A stretch of DNA of 64,000 nucleotides from assembly GCA_963756365.1 (NCBI GenBank), contig CAVWNF010000003.1, positions 248,001 to 312,000 of the forward strand, given 5' to 3'. This DNA is from WHTI01 sp963756365. Lineage in GTDB: Bacteria; Actinomycetota; CADDZG01; WHSQ01. Made by a program: the position numbers and the translations under genes. Positions 26,275 through 35,579 of this stretch are shown in pieces (the first letter of the stretch is position 1; the number at the start of each line of letters is the position of its first letter). The notes under the pieces are model-generated. The model saw nothing but the letters and a program-made list of their open reading frames with translations. It did no database searches and was not told where the DNA came from.

Positions 26275-27921
26275 ATGTCCAAGATGATCAGGTTCGATGA
26301 GGAGGCACGACACGGCCTAGAGGCCGGAGTCGACCGTCTCGCCGCCGCGGTGCGCGTGACGCTCGGTCCCAAGGGCCGAAACGTCGTCCTCGACAAGAAG
26401 TGGGGCGCGCCCACCATCACCAACGATGGTGTGACGATCGCCAAGGAGATCGAGCTCGAGGACCCGTGGGAGAACATGGGCGCCCAGCTCGTCAAGGAAG
26501 TTGCAACCAAGACCAACGACGTCGCCGGTGACGGAACGACCACCGCGACCGTCCTCGCCCAGCAGCTCGTCAAGGCTGGGCTTCAGAACGTCGCCGCTGG
26601 CGCCAACCCGATGTCGCTGAAGCGCGGTATCGAGAAGGCCGTCAAGGCTGCGGTCGAGTCGATCAAGGCGCAGTCCCGTGATGTCGAGGGCCGCGAGGAG
26701 ATCGCTCACGTCGCGTCGATCTCGGCGAACAACGACACCGAGATCGGCGAGATGGTCGCCGAGGCGATGGACAAGGTCGGCAAGGACGGTGTCATCACCG
26801 TCGAGGAGTCGAACACCTTCGGTATGGAGCTCGAGCTCGTCGAGGGTATGCAGTTCGACAAGGGCTACATCAGCCCCTACTTCGTCACCGACCAGGACCG
26901 CATGGAGGCAGTGCTCGAGGACCCGTACATCCTCCTCGTGCAGAACAAGATCTCGAACGTCCGTGATCTGCTTCCGATCCTCGAGAAGGTCATGCAGGGC
27001 GGCAAGAGCCTGCTGATCGTTGCCGAGGACGTCGAGGGCGAGGCTCTCGCCACGCTCGTCGTCAACAAGATCCGTGGAACCTTCAAGGCCGTTGCCGTCA
27101 AGGCTCCGGGCTTCGGTGACCGCCGCAAGGCCATGATGGGCGACATCGCCATCCTGACCGGGGGCCAGGTCATCTCCGAGGAGATCGGCCTCAAGCTCGA
27201 GACCGTCGACCTCGACATGCTGGGCTCGGCCCGCAAGATCGTCGTCACCAAGGACAACACCACTGTTGTTGAGGGTGCTGGCAAGGACGACGAGATCCGC
27301 GGCCGCGTCGAGCAGATCAAGTCCGAGATCGAGCGGACCGACTCCGACTGGGACCGCGAGAAGCTCCAGGAGCGTCTCGCCAAGCTCGCCGGTGGAGTTG
27401 CCGTCCTCAAGGTCGGAGCTGCGACCGAGGTCGAGCTCAAGGAGAAGAAGCACCGCATCGAGGACTCCGTCTCTGCGACCCGTGCGGCCGTCGAGGAGGG
27501 CATCGTCCCCGGTGGTGGCACCACGCTCGTGCGCAGTGCCGAGGCCGTCGAGGCCCTCGAGCTAGAGGGTGACGAGAAGGCCGGGGCGTCCATCGTCCTC
27601 AAGGCCCTCGAGGCACCGCTTCGCTGGATCGCTCAGAACGCCGGCTACGAAGGCGGCGTCGTGGTCGACCGCGTGCGCAACGAGAAGCCGGGTCACGGCC
27701 TCAACGCCCAGACCGGCGAGTACGTCGACCTCATCAAGAACGGTGTCATCGACCCGGTTCGCGTGACCCGTTCGGCACTCGAGAACGCGGCATCGATCGC
27801 GGCACTGCTGCTGACCACCGAGGCAGCCATCGCCGACAAGCCGTCGGACGAAGACCCGATGGCCGGTGGCGGACATGACCACGGTATGGGTGGCATGGGC
27901 GGCATGGGCGGCATGATGTAG
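26275..27921 (+). CDS. groEL: 60-kDa chaperonin GroEL
   Basis: A 548-residue chaperonin of full length. The ATP site includes TLGPKGRNVVLDKKWGAPTI, VAGDGTTTATVLAQ (with the conserved Asp87 equivalent) and ATRAAVEEGIVPGGG. It ends in a Gly-Met tail (GGMGGMGGMM), the form seen in actinobacterial GroEL2-like proteins that fold general clients, rather than a His-rich GroEL1 tail. AGAGGAG lies about ten bases before the ATG. It is co-transcribed with groES under CIRCE. Confidence 0.98.
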   Translation: MSKMIRFDEEARHGLEAGVDRLAAAVRVTLGPKGRNVVLDKKWGAPTITNDGVTIAKEIELEDPWENMGAQLVKEVATKTNDVAGDGTTTATVLAQQLVKAGLQNVAAGANPMSLKRGIEKAVKAAVESIKAQSRDVEGREEIAHVASISANNDTEIGEMVAEAMDKVGKDGVITVEESNTFGMELELVEGMQFDKGYISPYFVTDQDRMEAVLEDPYILLVQNKISNVRDLLPILEKVMQGGKSLLIVAEDVEGEALATLVVNKIRGTFKAVAVKAPGFGDRRKAMMGDIAILTGGQVISEEIGLKLETVDLDMLGSARKIVVTKDNTTVVEGAGKDDEIRGRVEQIKSEIERTDSDWDREKLQERLAKLAGGVAVLKVGAATEVELKEKKHRIEDSVSATRAAVEEGIVPGGGTTLVRSAEAVEALELEGDEKAGASIVLKALEAPLRWIAQNAGYEGGVVVDRVRNEKPGHGLNAQTGEYVDLIKNGVIDPVRVTRSALENAASIAALLLTTEAAIADKPSDEDPMAGGGHDHGMGGMGGMGGMM

Positions 27922-27945
27922 GGAGTTCTCTCACGAGAACTTCAA

Positions 27946-27976
27946 GGGGCCCGGTCGAAAGACCGGGCCCCTTTCT
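27946..27976 (+). terminator. Rho-independent terminator of groESL
   Basis: A perfect 11-bp stem GGGGCCCGGTC / GACCGGGCCCC with a GAAA tetraloop, followed by TTTCT. It lies 25 bases after the groEL stop. Confidence 0.95.
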
Positions 27977-27990
27977 ATTACCGTTGAGTC

Positions 27991-28350
27991 ATGGACGTGG
28001 CGGCGGTATCAGACTGGGTCGAGCGCTACCGGGTGGCGTGGGAGAGCAACGAGCGCGCCGACATCGAGGGCCTGTTCACCGAGGACGCGCACTACCTCGA
28101 TGCGCCGGGCCGGGAGCCGTGGACCCCGCGTGACGAGATCGTCGCCAAGTGGCTCGACCAGAAGGACGAACCCGGCGACACGACCTTCACGTTCGAGGTG
28201 ATCGGTATCGCCGGTGACGTGGCGTTCGTCCGGGGAGTCAGCGAGTACCACACCGAGCCCCACAGGTTCTACGACAACCTGTGGGAGATCACCCTCGACG
28301 ACGACGGGCGCTGCTCCCGGTTCGTCGAGTGGTACATGAAGCGCGACTAG
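27991..28350 (+). CDS. SnoaL-like / NTF2-fold protein
   Basis: A 119-residue protein of the SnoaL-like (ketosteroid isomerase, NTF2) fold: VERYRVAWESNERADIEGLF, EDAHYLDAP, REPWTPRDEIVAKW and the C-terminal CSRFVEWYMKR. The fold serves many functions and no catalytic assignment is made. TACCGT at 27979-27984 is six bases upstream of the ATG, right after the groEL terminator, so it probably has its own leaderless promoter. Its stop shares CTAG with the M15 peptidase gene. Confidence 0.8.
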   Translation: MDVAAVSDWVERYRVAWESNERADIEGLFTEDAHYLDAPGREPWTPRDEIVAKWLDQKDEPGDTTFTFEVIGIAGDVAFVRGVSEYHTEPHRFYDNLWEITLDDDGRCSRFVEWYMKRD

Positions 28351-29468
28351 TCCGGGAAGCGCTCCCACTCGAAGTGCATGCCGTCGGGGATCGGCCACGG
28401 TCCGCCCCACGTGAATCCCCACCTGCGCATGATCCGTACGAGCCTTCCGTCCTGATGAGGTTCCTGGCCGAAGCCGTTACCCGATGTGTTGATGTCGAGT
28501 GCGATGCCCCACGAGTGGCGGGAGAGCCTGGTGCCCGGCGGGACCGCGGTGAAGCGCGCGTTGTAGCACCCCGCGTACTCGCTCGGGCGGATCAGATGAG
28601 ACAGGCCCTTGCGGCGGAGTTCCTCCAGCGCGCCGCGCAGTTGCGGGAACAGCTTGCGGTGGCAGGTGACGTTGCCGAGGATCGGGACCGCGTCCGTGCG
28701 GATGTGACGACCGACCCACTTGCCGAGGATACGGAACGAGCCTCCGTCGGCGGGTTGTGCCGGGAACTCACCGAACGCCGCCTTGAAGCGGGCCAACGGG
28801 CGAACGCTGGCGGCATAGCGGAGATGGCCTTCGCCCGCACCGGCGATCCCCATCGGGACGTCGCCTGCCGCGTCCCGCACCGCCTCTCTCAGATCCGAAC
28901 GCTCGATGCGATCGGTGCCGCGCACGAGGAAGTATCTGACGGAGTGCTTCCACTTGGACGGGGCGGGTGACGCGAACAGCGCCTCGTAGGCCATCGTGGC
29001 CGCATCGGGGACCACCGCGGTGACGTCCTTCCGCCCACTGCGGTAACCGAGACGGAGTCCCTCGCCGGCGCCGCGCAGCCGCGCCTCGGTCCTCGACACG
29101 ATCGCCTCGTCGCGCCCGAGGGATGCGACTTCGTCTCGATACTCGGTCGGCACGAAGTGTGAGAACGCACCGGGCTTGATGACGATGACCTCGCTCGGAT
29201 AGCCGTAGCCCTTCGGGGGCCGATCGATCTTGGTGCCGTCCCTCAACCACGAGCGCATCAGCCAGTCGGTCGTGAGCAGCACCGGGGTCGCTGCCTTCAC
29301 TCCGGGAGCCGCCTCGAGATGTCTCTTGGTCTTCGCCGGCAGACCGCGCGGCGACCACACCACGAACATCTTCTTGGTGCCAGCGTCGGCACGGCGTTGA
29401 TCGCCGCCCGGGACCACGGCGATGCCCGCTAACAACACCACGACCAGCAACCGCGCGACCGCCCTCAT
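28347..29468 (-). CDS. Secreted M15-family (VanY-like) peptidase
   Basis: A 373-residue protein starting with a signal peptide (RAVARLLVVVLLAGIAVV). The N-terminal 230 residues are not recognised. The C-terminus is a D-alanyl-D-alanine carboxypeptidase-like domain with the zinc motif HSWGIALDIN (His and Asp) and the second site GMHFEWERF, and RPSEYAGCYNARF before it. It probably trims peptidoglycan. The ATG at 29468 is favoured over an upstream in-frame start because it begins the signal peptide and has TATCGT (29480-29475) six bases before it, consistent with leaderless transcription. Confidence 0.85.
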   Translation of the reverse strand: MRAVARLLVVVLLAGIAVVPGGDQRRADAGTKKMFVVWSPRGLPAKTKRHLEAAPGVKAATPVLLTTDWLMRSWLRDGTKIDRPPKGYGYPSEVIVIKPGAFSHFVPTEYRDEVASLGRDEAIVSRTEARLRGAGEGLRLGYRSGRKDVTAVVPDAATMAYEALFASPAPSKWKHSVRYFLVRGTDRIERSDLREAVRDAAGDVPMGIAGAGEGHLRYAASVRPLARFKAAFGEFPAQPADGGSFRILGKWVGRHIRTDAVPILGNVTCHRKLFPQLRGALEELRRKGLSHLIRPSEYAGCYNARFTAVPPGTRLSRHSWGIALDINTSGNGFGQEPHQDGRLVRIMRRWGFTWGGPWPIPDGMHFEWERFPD

Positions 29469-29663
29469 CCGAGCACGATACGCCGCTAGTTGGCGACATC
29501 TATCTCGCCCTTGTGCAAGTGAACAAAGGGGGATCGGGGCCCAGGGCCGAATCGAACGTCTAGGGAGGCGAGCACTCACCGCGAGCCCACAGTCCCCTCT
29601 GGAGGCCCCAGATGTGCACCGATCACACTGCCGGTAGGAGCGAGCTGATCCCGCAGGGAACTC

Positions 29664-31358
29664 ATGAAGCGCGCAGGGCTCTCGGCTACAGCTCTGTCCG
29701 CCGCTCGACTGTTGACCGGTGCCTCACCCGCCGCGGCAGCGACCACGACGGCCGCGCGTTCGGCCCTCAAGGTGGCGGTGGTTCATCCCAGGTCGGTGGC
29801 TCAAGCCGCCGCTCTTGCCCGTTTCGATGACACCCACGCGCGGCCCGGCGGTGGGGTCGAGCTGCTCTTGTGGCCCGGCGACGAGCAGCGACTCCGTGAC
29901 CTCGAGATCCCCTTCACGGTGACCGTCCCCGACGTCGAGGCGGCGGATGCGGCCCTGCGCCGAAGCGCGAGCCTGAAGTTGCTCCCGCAGCCCGGGCCCC
30001 AGATCACCAACTACCGGAGGCTGCCGGACTACGTCGAGGAACTCACCCAGCTCCCGAACCAGTATCCGGGGCTGGCATCGCACTTCACCCTTCCGGAACC
30101 CACCCTCGAGCGGCGCCAGGTGCACGGTGTACTGATCGGGAGCAAGCCGGACGCGACGGACGGTCGCCCGATGGTCTACATCGACGGGATCCATCACGCT
30201 CGCGAGTGGCCGGCAGGTGAGTACCCGATGATCTTCGCCCACCACCTCCTCGAGAACTACGGGACTGACCCTCGCATCACCGCGATCCTCGACAGCGCCA
30301 CGGTTGCGATCGTGCCGGTGCAGAATCCCGACGGGTTCAACCACTCGCGCGAGTCGCAGCTCGAGAACTCGAACCTCGGGGTGGTCGCCGGGGGCCAGGG
30401 TGCCTACTGGCGGAAGAACCGCCGAGGGGCGGTCGGGGCGTACGTAGACGCGACCGGACAGAACGCCGATGCTTTCGGGGTCGACCCCAATCGCAACTAC
30501 TCGTTCCTGTGGGGCGCCACCACCGACGGCATCCCGACCAACGAGACGCCCGTGCTCGCCAGCACCTCGCCGAACCCGCTCGACCAGACCTATTACGGGA
30601 CCGACGCGTTCAGCGAGCCGGAGACCCGCAACGTCTCAAGCTTCCTCCTGAGCCACAACGTGACGGCGATGATCACGAACCACACCCAGGGCAAGTTGGT
30701 CCTGCGTCCGTGGGGTCACACCGCGGAGGACCCCGTCGATGTCGACGTCCTCAGGGATCTCGGTGACGAGATGGGCGTGATCATGGGCTACACCTCGAAG
30801 ATCGGTCTCGGGCTCTACCCGACGACCGGAACCACCGACGACTGGTTCTACGCCGCGACCGCAGGGATCGGCTACACGGTCGAGCACGGTTCCACCGGGT
30901 TCCACCCGGCCTACACGTCGACGGGGGCCGTGAACCGCTTCTGGCCCAAGGTCATGGAGGCCTACCTGGCACTATGCGACGCGGCGATCGATGACACCAA
31001 GCACTCGGTAGTGACCGGGACCGTAGTGACCGCAGGCGGAGCGCCTGTGCCCGCGAGCCTGAACGTTCGCAAGGAGTTCGACACACCGATGTGGCCGAAG
31101 GGTGCCGACGGCATCGGGCCCATCCTGGTCAACAAGGACGCCACCCATGAGGTTCTCGATATCTCTGCCACGACGAGCGGCGACGGAACGTTCGAGTGGC
31201 ATCTGAACCCAAGCACCCGCCCGCTGCCGGACAAGGCAGGCCAGAAAGAGTCTTACCAACTGACCGTAAGCGCGGATGGCCTCGCTCCTCACACGCGGGC
31301 GGTCGAGGTGTCCAGGGGACAGAGGCTGGATCTCGGACAGGTGGTACTGGGGGGCTAG
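29664..31358 (+). CDS. Secreted zinc carboxypeptidase, M14 family
   Basis: A 564-residue protein with an Ala-rich signal peptide to about residue 27, an N-terminal propeptide-like region, the M14 catalytic domain and a C-terminal carboxypeptidase-regulatory-like beta domain (from about residue 450). Zinc ligands are in IHHAREWPAGE (His, Glu) and TNHTQGKLVLRPWG (His); DPNRNYSFLWG binds the substrate carboxylate; the catalytic Glu is in YTVEHGSTGFHP. The set is complete, so activity is expected, probably on extracellular peptides. Its stop shares CTAG with the PucR-type regulator gene. Confidence 0.93.
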   Translation: MKRAGLSATALSAARLLTGASPAAAATTTAARSALKVAVVHPRSVAQAAALARFDDTHARPGGGVELLLWPGDEQRLRDLEIPFTVTVPDVEAADAALRRSASLKLLPQPGPQITNYRRLPDYVEELTQLPNQYPGLASHFTLPEPTLERRQVHGVLIGSKPDATDGRPMVYIDGIHHAREWPAGEYPMIFAHHLLENYGTDPRITAILDSATVAIVPVQNPDGFNHSRESQLENSNLGVVAGGQGAYWRKNRRGAVGAYVDATGQNADAFGVDPNRNYSFLWGATTDGIPTNETPVLASTSPNPLDQTYYGTDAFSEPETRNVSSFLLSHNVTAMITNHTQGKLVLRPWGHTAEDPVDVDVLRDLGDEMGVIMGYTSKIGLGLYPTTGTTDDWFYAATAGIGYTVEHGSTGFHPAYTSTGAVNRFWPKVMEAYLALCDAAIDDTKHSVVTGTVVTAGGAPVPASLNVRKEFDTPMWPKGADGIGPILVNKDATHEVLDISATTSGDGTFEWHLNPSTRPLPDKAGQKESYQLTVSADGLAPHTRAVEVSRGQRLDLGQVVLGG

Positions 31359-32563
31359 TCGCCCGCAGCTAGCGCTGGCTCTTCTTCCTCGAGGATCTCT
31401 ACATCAAGTTCCTCCGCGGGGGCGATGACGCCTTGAGCCGCGGCGAGCCTCAGCTGGATGTCGAGTACGAGCCGGGAGGCCTGTTGATGCGGATCGAGGC
31501 CGGTTAGCTTGCGCACGCAGTCGAGTCGGTAGCGCAGGGTGTTGCGATGGATGAACAGTCTGTCAGCGGCCTCTTTGGCTCGACCCGAATCGAGGTAGGT
31601 GATCAAGGTCTCGACGAGCCGGGTGCCGTTCACGACATCGTGCTCGGAGAGCTTCTCGACCGCGGAGGAACTGCGGCCGCCGCACGCGAAGTCAAAGGGC
31701 TCTAGCCATGCGTCGGTGCCGAGGTCGTCGAAGTGGATGACGCTGTTGGGACCACTCTGCTGCACCCCCACGCGCGCCGCCCAGCGCGCCTCTCGGAATG
31801 AGCGGAACAAGCCTTCGACACCGGGGTGGAGGTTGCCGACGCCGACCATGATGTCGACATCCTTCATCGAGTTGCGGGACTTGAAGAGCAGTCGAGCCGG
31901 GATGGACGAACCCGTCAGCCCGATGCTCTCGGTGCCGACCACGAGTCCCTCATGATTGAGGGCGGTCGAGAGGGGATCTTGCTCGAGCAGTTCGGTAGCG
32001 ACCACCTCTTCGAGCTTCGTCAGCTTGGGCGCATCGATGAGGGCCATCGGCTGTACGACGATGATCCGTGTGGAACCACCTAGGTCCATACCGATGCCCT
32101 TCGCTTCACGCTCACCGATGTCCACCCGGCCGTGCTTGTCGAGGATCTGGGCGAGGAGCCTGCGGCGCGAGGATTCGGGATCTGGGGTTGCGGAGAAGCC
32201 GGGGTGGAGATCGAGCAGCGGCTGGAGCACGGCCGGCCACTCGAGTTCACGAGGCTTCAGGATGATCGGGAAGTCGCCGGTCGATGCGGGCAAGGGGGCA
32301 TCTATGTCTCGGCTAGTTACGAGCCCGACCCCACCGCGACGTTCGATCTTTGCTGCGAACCGGTCGATCGAGGTGAGCGTCTTGCCAGCAGTGCGTCCGA
32401 GCGCCACCACAAGGCTGCCCGGCCCGAGACGCTCGAGGTCATCCGCGTCCTCGACGAAGACGACCTGCTTGAAGCCTTCGAGGGGCCGATCGACGGTCCC
32501 TTCACGTCCGACCGCAAGGCGCCCGTCGGAAGTGAGCTTGAGTTCCCAGAACGTTGTTCCCAA
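31355..32563 (-). CDS. PucR-family helix-turn-helix regulator (CdaR-like)
   Basis: A 402-residue cytoplasmic protein. The C-terminus is the PucR/CdaR helix-turn-helix domain: TYLDSGRAKEAADRLFIHRN, then TLRYRLDCVRKLTGLD. The middle resembles the GGDEF-like domain common in this family (IMVGVGNLHPGVEGLFRSFREA), and the N-terminus is a sensor of unknown ligand. Family members usually activate catabolic genes near them; here the neighbours are a carboxypeptidase and an Ig-like surface protein. The start is probably the TTG at 32563, with AGGGGG about eight bases upstream. Confidence 0.85.
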   Translation of the reverse strand: MGTTFWELKLTSDGRLAVGREGTVDRPLEGFKQVVFVEDADDLERLGPGSLVVALGRTAGKTLTSIDRFAAKIERRGGVGLVTSRDIDAPLPASTGDFPIILKPRELEWPAVLQPLLDLHPGFSATPDPESSRRRLLAQILDKHGRVDIGEREAKGIGMDLGGSTRIIVVQPMALIDAPKLTKLEEVVATELLEQDPLSTALNHEGLVVGTESIGLTGSSIPARLLFKSRNSMKDVDIMVGVGNLHPGVEGLFRSFREARWAARVGVQQSGPNSVIHFDDLGTDAWLEPFDFACGGRSSSAVEKLSEHDVVNGTRLVETLITYLDSGRAKEAADRLFIHRNTLRYRLDCVRKLTGLDPHQQASRLVLDIQLRLAAAQGVIAPAEELDVEILEEEEPALAAGD

Positions 32564-32655
32564 CCTAGCTGCCCCCTGCTCGTTGGTGATGTTGAGTTCT
32601 GTCTTGTATGGGTGATTTGACCTCTACGGGAGGTTTCCCCTCTTTGGGCGGAGTT

Positions 32656-32672
32656 TTGTACCTGAGATACAA
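32656..32672. promoter_or_regulatory. Inverted repeat upstream of the PucR-type regulator
   Basis: TTGTA-CCTGAGA-TACAA lies 93 bases upstream of the regulator start and just past the stop of the Ig-like gene. It may be an operator, possibly autoregulatory. There is no experimental motif to compare it with. Confidence 0.35.
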
Positions 32673-32696
32673 CAGAACGAGCGGAGGGGAAGCGCG

Positions 32697-35462
32697 CTAG
32701 CGCTTGCGGATGACCCGGATGACGACCCGGCGGCTAACGCCGGCGAGGGTCTCGTCGCTCGATGGCGTCTTCACACGGAACTTCAGGCGCTGAGCCTTCC
32801 TGAAGCAGAGAGGAAAGGCGTAGTTGGAGCGGTCGTGGAGGGTCGCCTTACGGATCTTGCGCCACGTCCGGCCCTTCTTCTTCTGAAGGACGACCTTGTG
32901 GCCCGGCTGCTCGGGTGCCACGGTCCCGCTGATCCGGGTGCAGTGGTTCCGGCGCACGTTGGAGCGAGACGCAGCGGCGAGCACCTTGGCCTTGACGCCG
33001 ACGAACGTGGCCCGGCTGGTCGCCCCGGTGCAGTTGTTGTCCTCCTGGATCGCTGCTCTGTAGCTGGCGTTCCGCTCGGGGGTGAAGCCGTAGGTCCACC
33101 CGCCACGCGAGTTGGTGGGCACCTGAGCAACTGCCTCGAAGGCCCCGTCGCCGATCTGCCGCTGGATCTCAAGTGCATCGACCTCGCAACCGTCGTCGGT
33201 GATGACCTGGCCCCCGATCGATGCGCTCCGTCCATATCGCACGGCCTCTCGTCCGGAGGACATCGAGATGTAGCGGCCACCGACGCTCGGTGGTGGGGGA
33301 GGCGGTGGAAGAGCGCCTTGCAACCAGGTGCGGTGGAGGCTGTCCTGAGAGGGGTCGTCGAACACCGGAGAGCCGTCGGCATCCTGAGCCTCGGTCTGCC
33401 CGAGGAAGAGGTCGTCGTTCGGCGTGTTGTCGCGGTCGCGATCGATCCAGACCTGGAGGTCCTCATCATCGGTCACGGCGGTTGAACGGTAGGAGATCTT
33501 GCAGGTGCCATCCGCCGCCGTGTCGCACTGGCCGAGCCACCCCTCATTCGGGCCGCTCGTCGCTCGGATATCGACGTTTACACCCTCGATGTTCGCAGGG
33601 GCTTTGGTGTCGAAGGCACTGCCGAGTTCCTTCACGCCGACAGAGACGACGTTCGGTTCGTCCGTGGTTCCAACCGACGTCTCCGGACCGGCCTCGAGTT
33701 CGATGTCTGCGCCTTCGGCGGTCCATCTGACGGTAACGACGTCTTGGCGGTCCGGTGTGTTCGAGTCGGCGGGCTCGGCCGCGGGTGGCTGGCCGGCATC
33801 GATGAGCCAGGCCTGGAGCGTGTCGAGGCCCGTGGCGTTGGAGCGATACGAGATGGTGCACGAACCATCGGCCTGAGAGGTGCAGATGTCGATCAGTCCT
33901 GGAGTGGAGCCCTGTCGCTTGCTCGCCGGACCCGATACCGCGCGCATGCCCACCGCGGCGCCCGAGACAGGATTACCAAGTTCGTCTTGGACACTCAGCT
34001 GCAGGGTGTAGTCGCGGGCGACGGCCTGGGTGCCGGTCTCTGGCTCGAGATCGACCACGAGGGCGATCGTTCCTTGGGTCGTGAGCGAAGTGAAGGGTTG
34101 TAGTTCGTTCCCGGCCTGGTCGGTGTAGTCGCCGCCGGACCATGCAACCTGCGTCCCATTGGGGATGAAGGTGCCAGATGCTAGTTCGAGTACCCGGGTA
34201 TCACCCGAGCCGGTCACGTTCTGCACCGCGCAATCGCCCGTGCACCCTGTGACCGTCCAGTCGGCGGCCCGGTTGGTGCCGGCGAGGGCCTCAGTGAAGG
34301 TGACCGCGATCTTCGGCCCGTTAGCGCGTGCCTCTAGCTCCTTGGGGGCGACGCGATCGAGCGTGTAGATGACGTCGTCTGCCGCCGCGCTGCCGCCGGA
34401 ATCCTGGCTGCGGTTGCCATGGATGTCGACGGCCGTTGCGTAGAGCGTGTACGAACCGTCGCTCCCTAGCGCTGGGATCTGGTCGAAGGTGACTCCGTCC
34501 GCTCCGGCCACCGCGGTGGCGAGCTTGGTGTCCTGGCTGGGATCGAAGCGTGGGGTGGCCGAAGACTCCCGGTACAACTCGACCGTGTGGCCTTGCGTGG
34601 CACCCTCGACAACGACGGACGGGGTGTCATCGGGGGCCGATACGGGCGAGGACGCATCTTTGCCAGCGACCTCGGTGATCTCCGGGATGGCGGGCGGGAT
34701 CTTGTCTGCGGCGACGAATTGGGGGATCTGGCCACCCGTCGCCAGAGAGTTTCCAGCGCAGTCTTTGTAGTCACCATGCGTGGGGATCGGCTTGTATCTG
34801 ACGAGGGGCTCCTGGTCCTCCCCCAAGCTCTGGGAGGTGCTAAGGGTCCGAGACTTCCCGCTGCCGTTCATCAAGAGCCCCGGTTGCCCATCCACGAGCC
34901 AGTCGGGCCCGAAGTCTCCATCGGCCGAGCTAACTGGCTCGGAGAACTCGACGACCACGGAGCGCACCCCGACGGTCCTGGCTGAAACGTATCTGGGCGC
35001 TGTCGCGTCGTAGAGGACACCTTGGGACTCGCCCGTCGCTTCAACGCCGTCCTTGGTCACGATGATGACCGTCCGGATCTCGGCGAGCCGAGACGCGTCG
35101 CGGAACGAACCCACCGTCGTGCTCCCGCTGATCGTGCCATCGGGAGACAACTGGACGACGTTGCGAGAGGTGATGTCCCTGAGTTCACCGATCTGGGCAC
35201 CCTGAGCGTCTACGTCTTTGAAATAGACCTTCGTCAGGGTCGACCCAGGGGTTGCGGAACCACTGAAGGTGACCGGATCGTTCCCACTGCTGACCGCGCA
35301 CTTGCCTCCGGTAGGGGTCAGGCGGGGGGAGACCGTGGGAGAGGTTGCGTCAGCACCAAGGGCAGGGAGGGTCGAGGTCGCGAGCACCGCGACTAAGCAG
35401 GCGATGCCAACTGCCCATCGGTTCTGGATCGTCCGGTTCCGGATCGTCTCGAACACGCTCAT
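32697..35462 (-). CDS. Large secreted Ig-like repeat protein A
   Basis: A 921-residue exported protein with a signal peptide (hydrophobic VGIACLVAVLATSTLPALG). It holds several beta-sandwich modules: SwmB-like repeats with V-x-F-(S/T)-E and D-x-AGN-x-L; two invasin-like (Big_1) modules that repeat the pattern ADGSCTISYRSNAT / ADGTCKISYRSTAV then LQ(A/V)W(L/I)D; a proline linker of seven Pro; a domain with RYGRSASIGGQVITDDGCEV; and a very basic C-terminal tail. No LPxTG or membrane anchor was seen. It is probably a surface or matrix protein. The ATG at 35462 is preferred over a GTG at 35495. Confidence 0.85.
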   Translation of the reverse strand: MSVFETIRNRTIQNRWAVGIACLVAVLATSTLPALGADATSPTVSPRLTPTGGKCAVSSGNDPVTFSGSATPGSTLTKVYFKDVDAQGAQIGELRDITSRNVVQLSPDGTISGSTTVGSFRDASRLAEIRTVIIVTKDGVEATGESQGVLYDATAPRYVSARTVGVRSVVVEFSEPVSSADGDFGPDWLVDGQPGLLMNGSGKSRTLSTSQSLGEDQEPLVRYKPIPTHGDYKDCAGNSLATGGQIPQFVAADKIPPAIPEITEVAGKDASSPVSAPDDTPSVVVEGATQGHTVELYRESSATPRFDPSQDTKLATAVAGADGVTFDQIPALGSDGSYTLYATAVDIHGNRSQDSGGSAAADDVIYTLDRVAPKELEARANGPKIAVTFTEALAGTNRAADWTVTGCTGDCAVQNVTGSGDTRVLELASGTFIPNGTQVAWSGGDYTDQAGNELQPFTSLTTQGTIALVVDLEPETGTQAVARDYTLQLSVQDELGNPVSGAAVGMRAVSGPASKRQGSTPGLIDICTSQADGSCTISYRSNATGLDTLQAWLIDAGQPPAAEPADSNTPDRQDVVTVRWTAEGADIELEAGPETSVGTTDEPNVVSVGVKELGSAFDTKAPANIEGVNVDIRATSGPNEGWLGQCDTAADGTCKISYRSTAVTDDEDLQVWIDRDRDNTPNDDLFLGQTEAQDADGSPVFDDPSQDSLHRTWLQGALPPPPPPPSVGGRYISMSSGREAVRYGRSASIGGQVITDDGCEVDALEIQRQIGDGAFEAVAQVPTNSRGGWTYGFTPERNASYRAAIQEDNNCTGATSRATFVGVKAKVLAAASRSNVRRNHCTRISGTVAPEQPGHKVVLQKKKGRTWRKIRKATLHDRSNYAFPLCFRKAQRLKFRVKTPSSDETLAGVSRRVVIRVIRKR

Positions 35463-35539
35463 CCCTCTGTAGGCATCCCGTCTATAGGCCTCCACCTGTC
35501 CGATTCGCCACCGGAGGCGATGTCCCTTCTCCCCAAGAG

Positions 35540-35567
35540 AAAAGGGGGGCCCGAGGGCCCCCCTTTT
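35540..35567 (-). terminator. Rho-independent terminator between the two Ig-like genes
   Basis: AAAA-GGGGGGCCC / GGGCCCCCC-TTTT forms a 9-bp GC stem with flanking A and T tracts, so it can work in both directions. It follows the stop of Ig-like protein B on the minus strand and separates it from protein A. Confidence 0.85.
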
Positions 35568-35579
35568 GAATCGTTGTCG

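Noticed and set aside
24636..27453. Long minus-strand frames opposite tsaD and groEL (24636-25679, 26317-27453)
   Set aside because: Mirror frames of highly conserved genes, with no motif or ribosome site.
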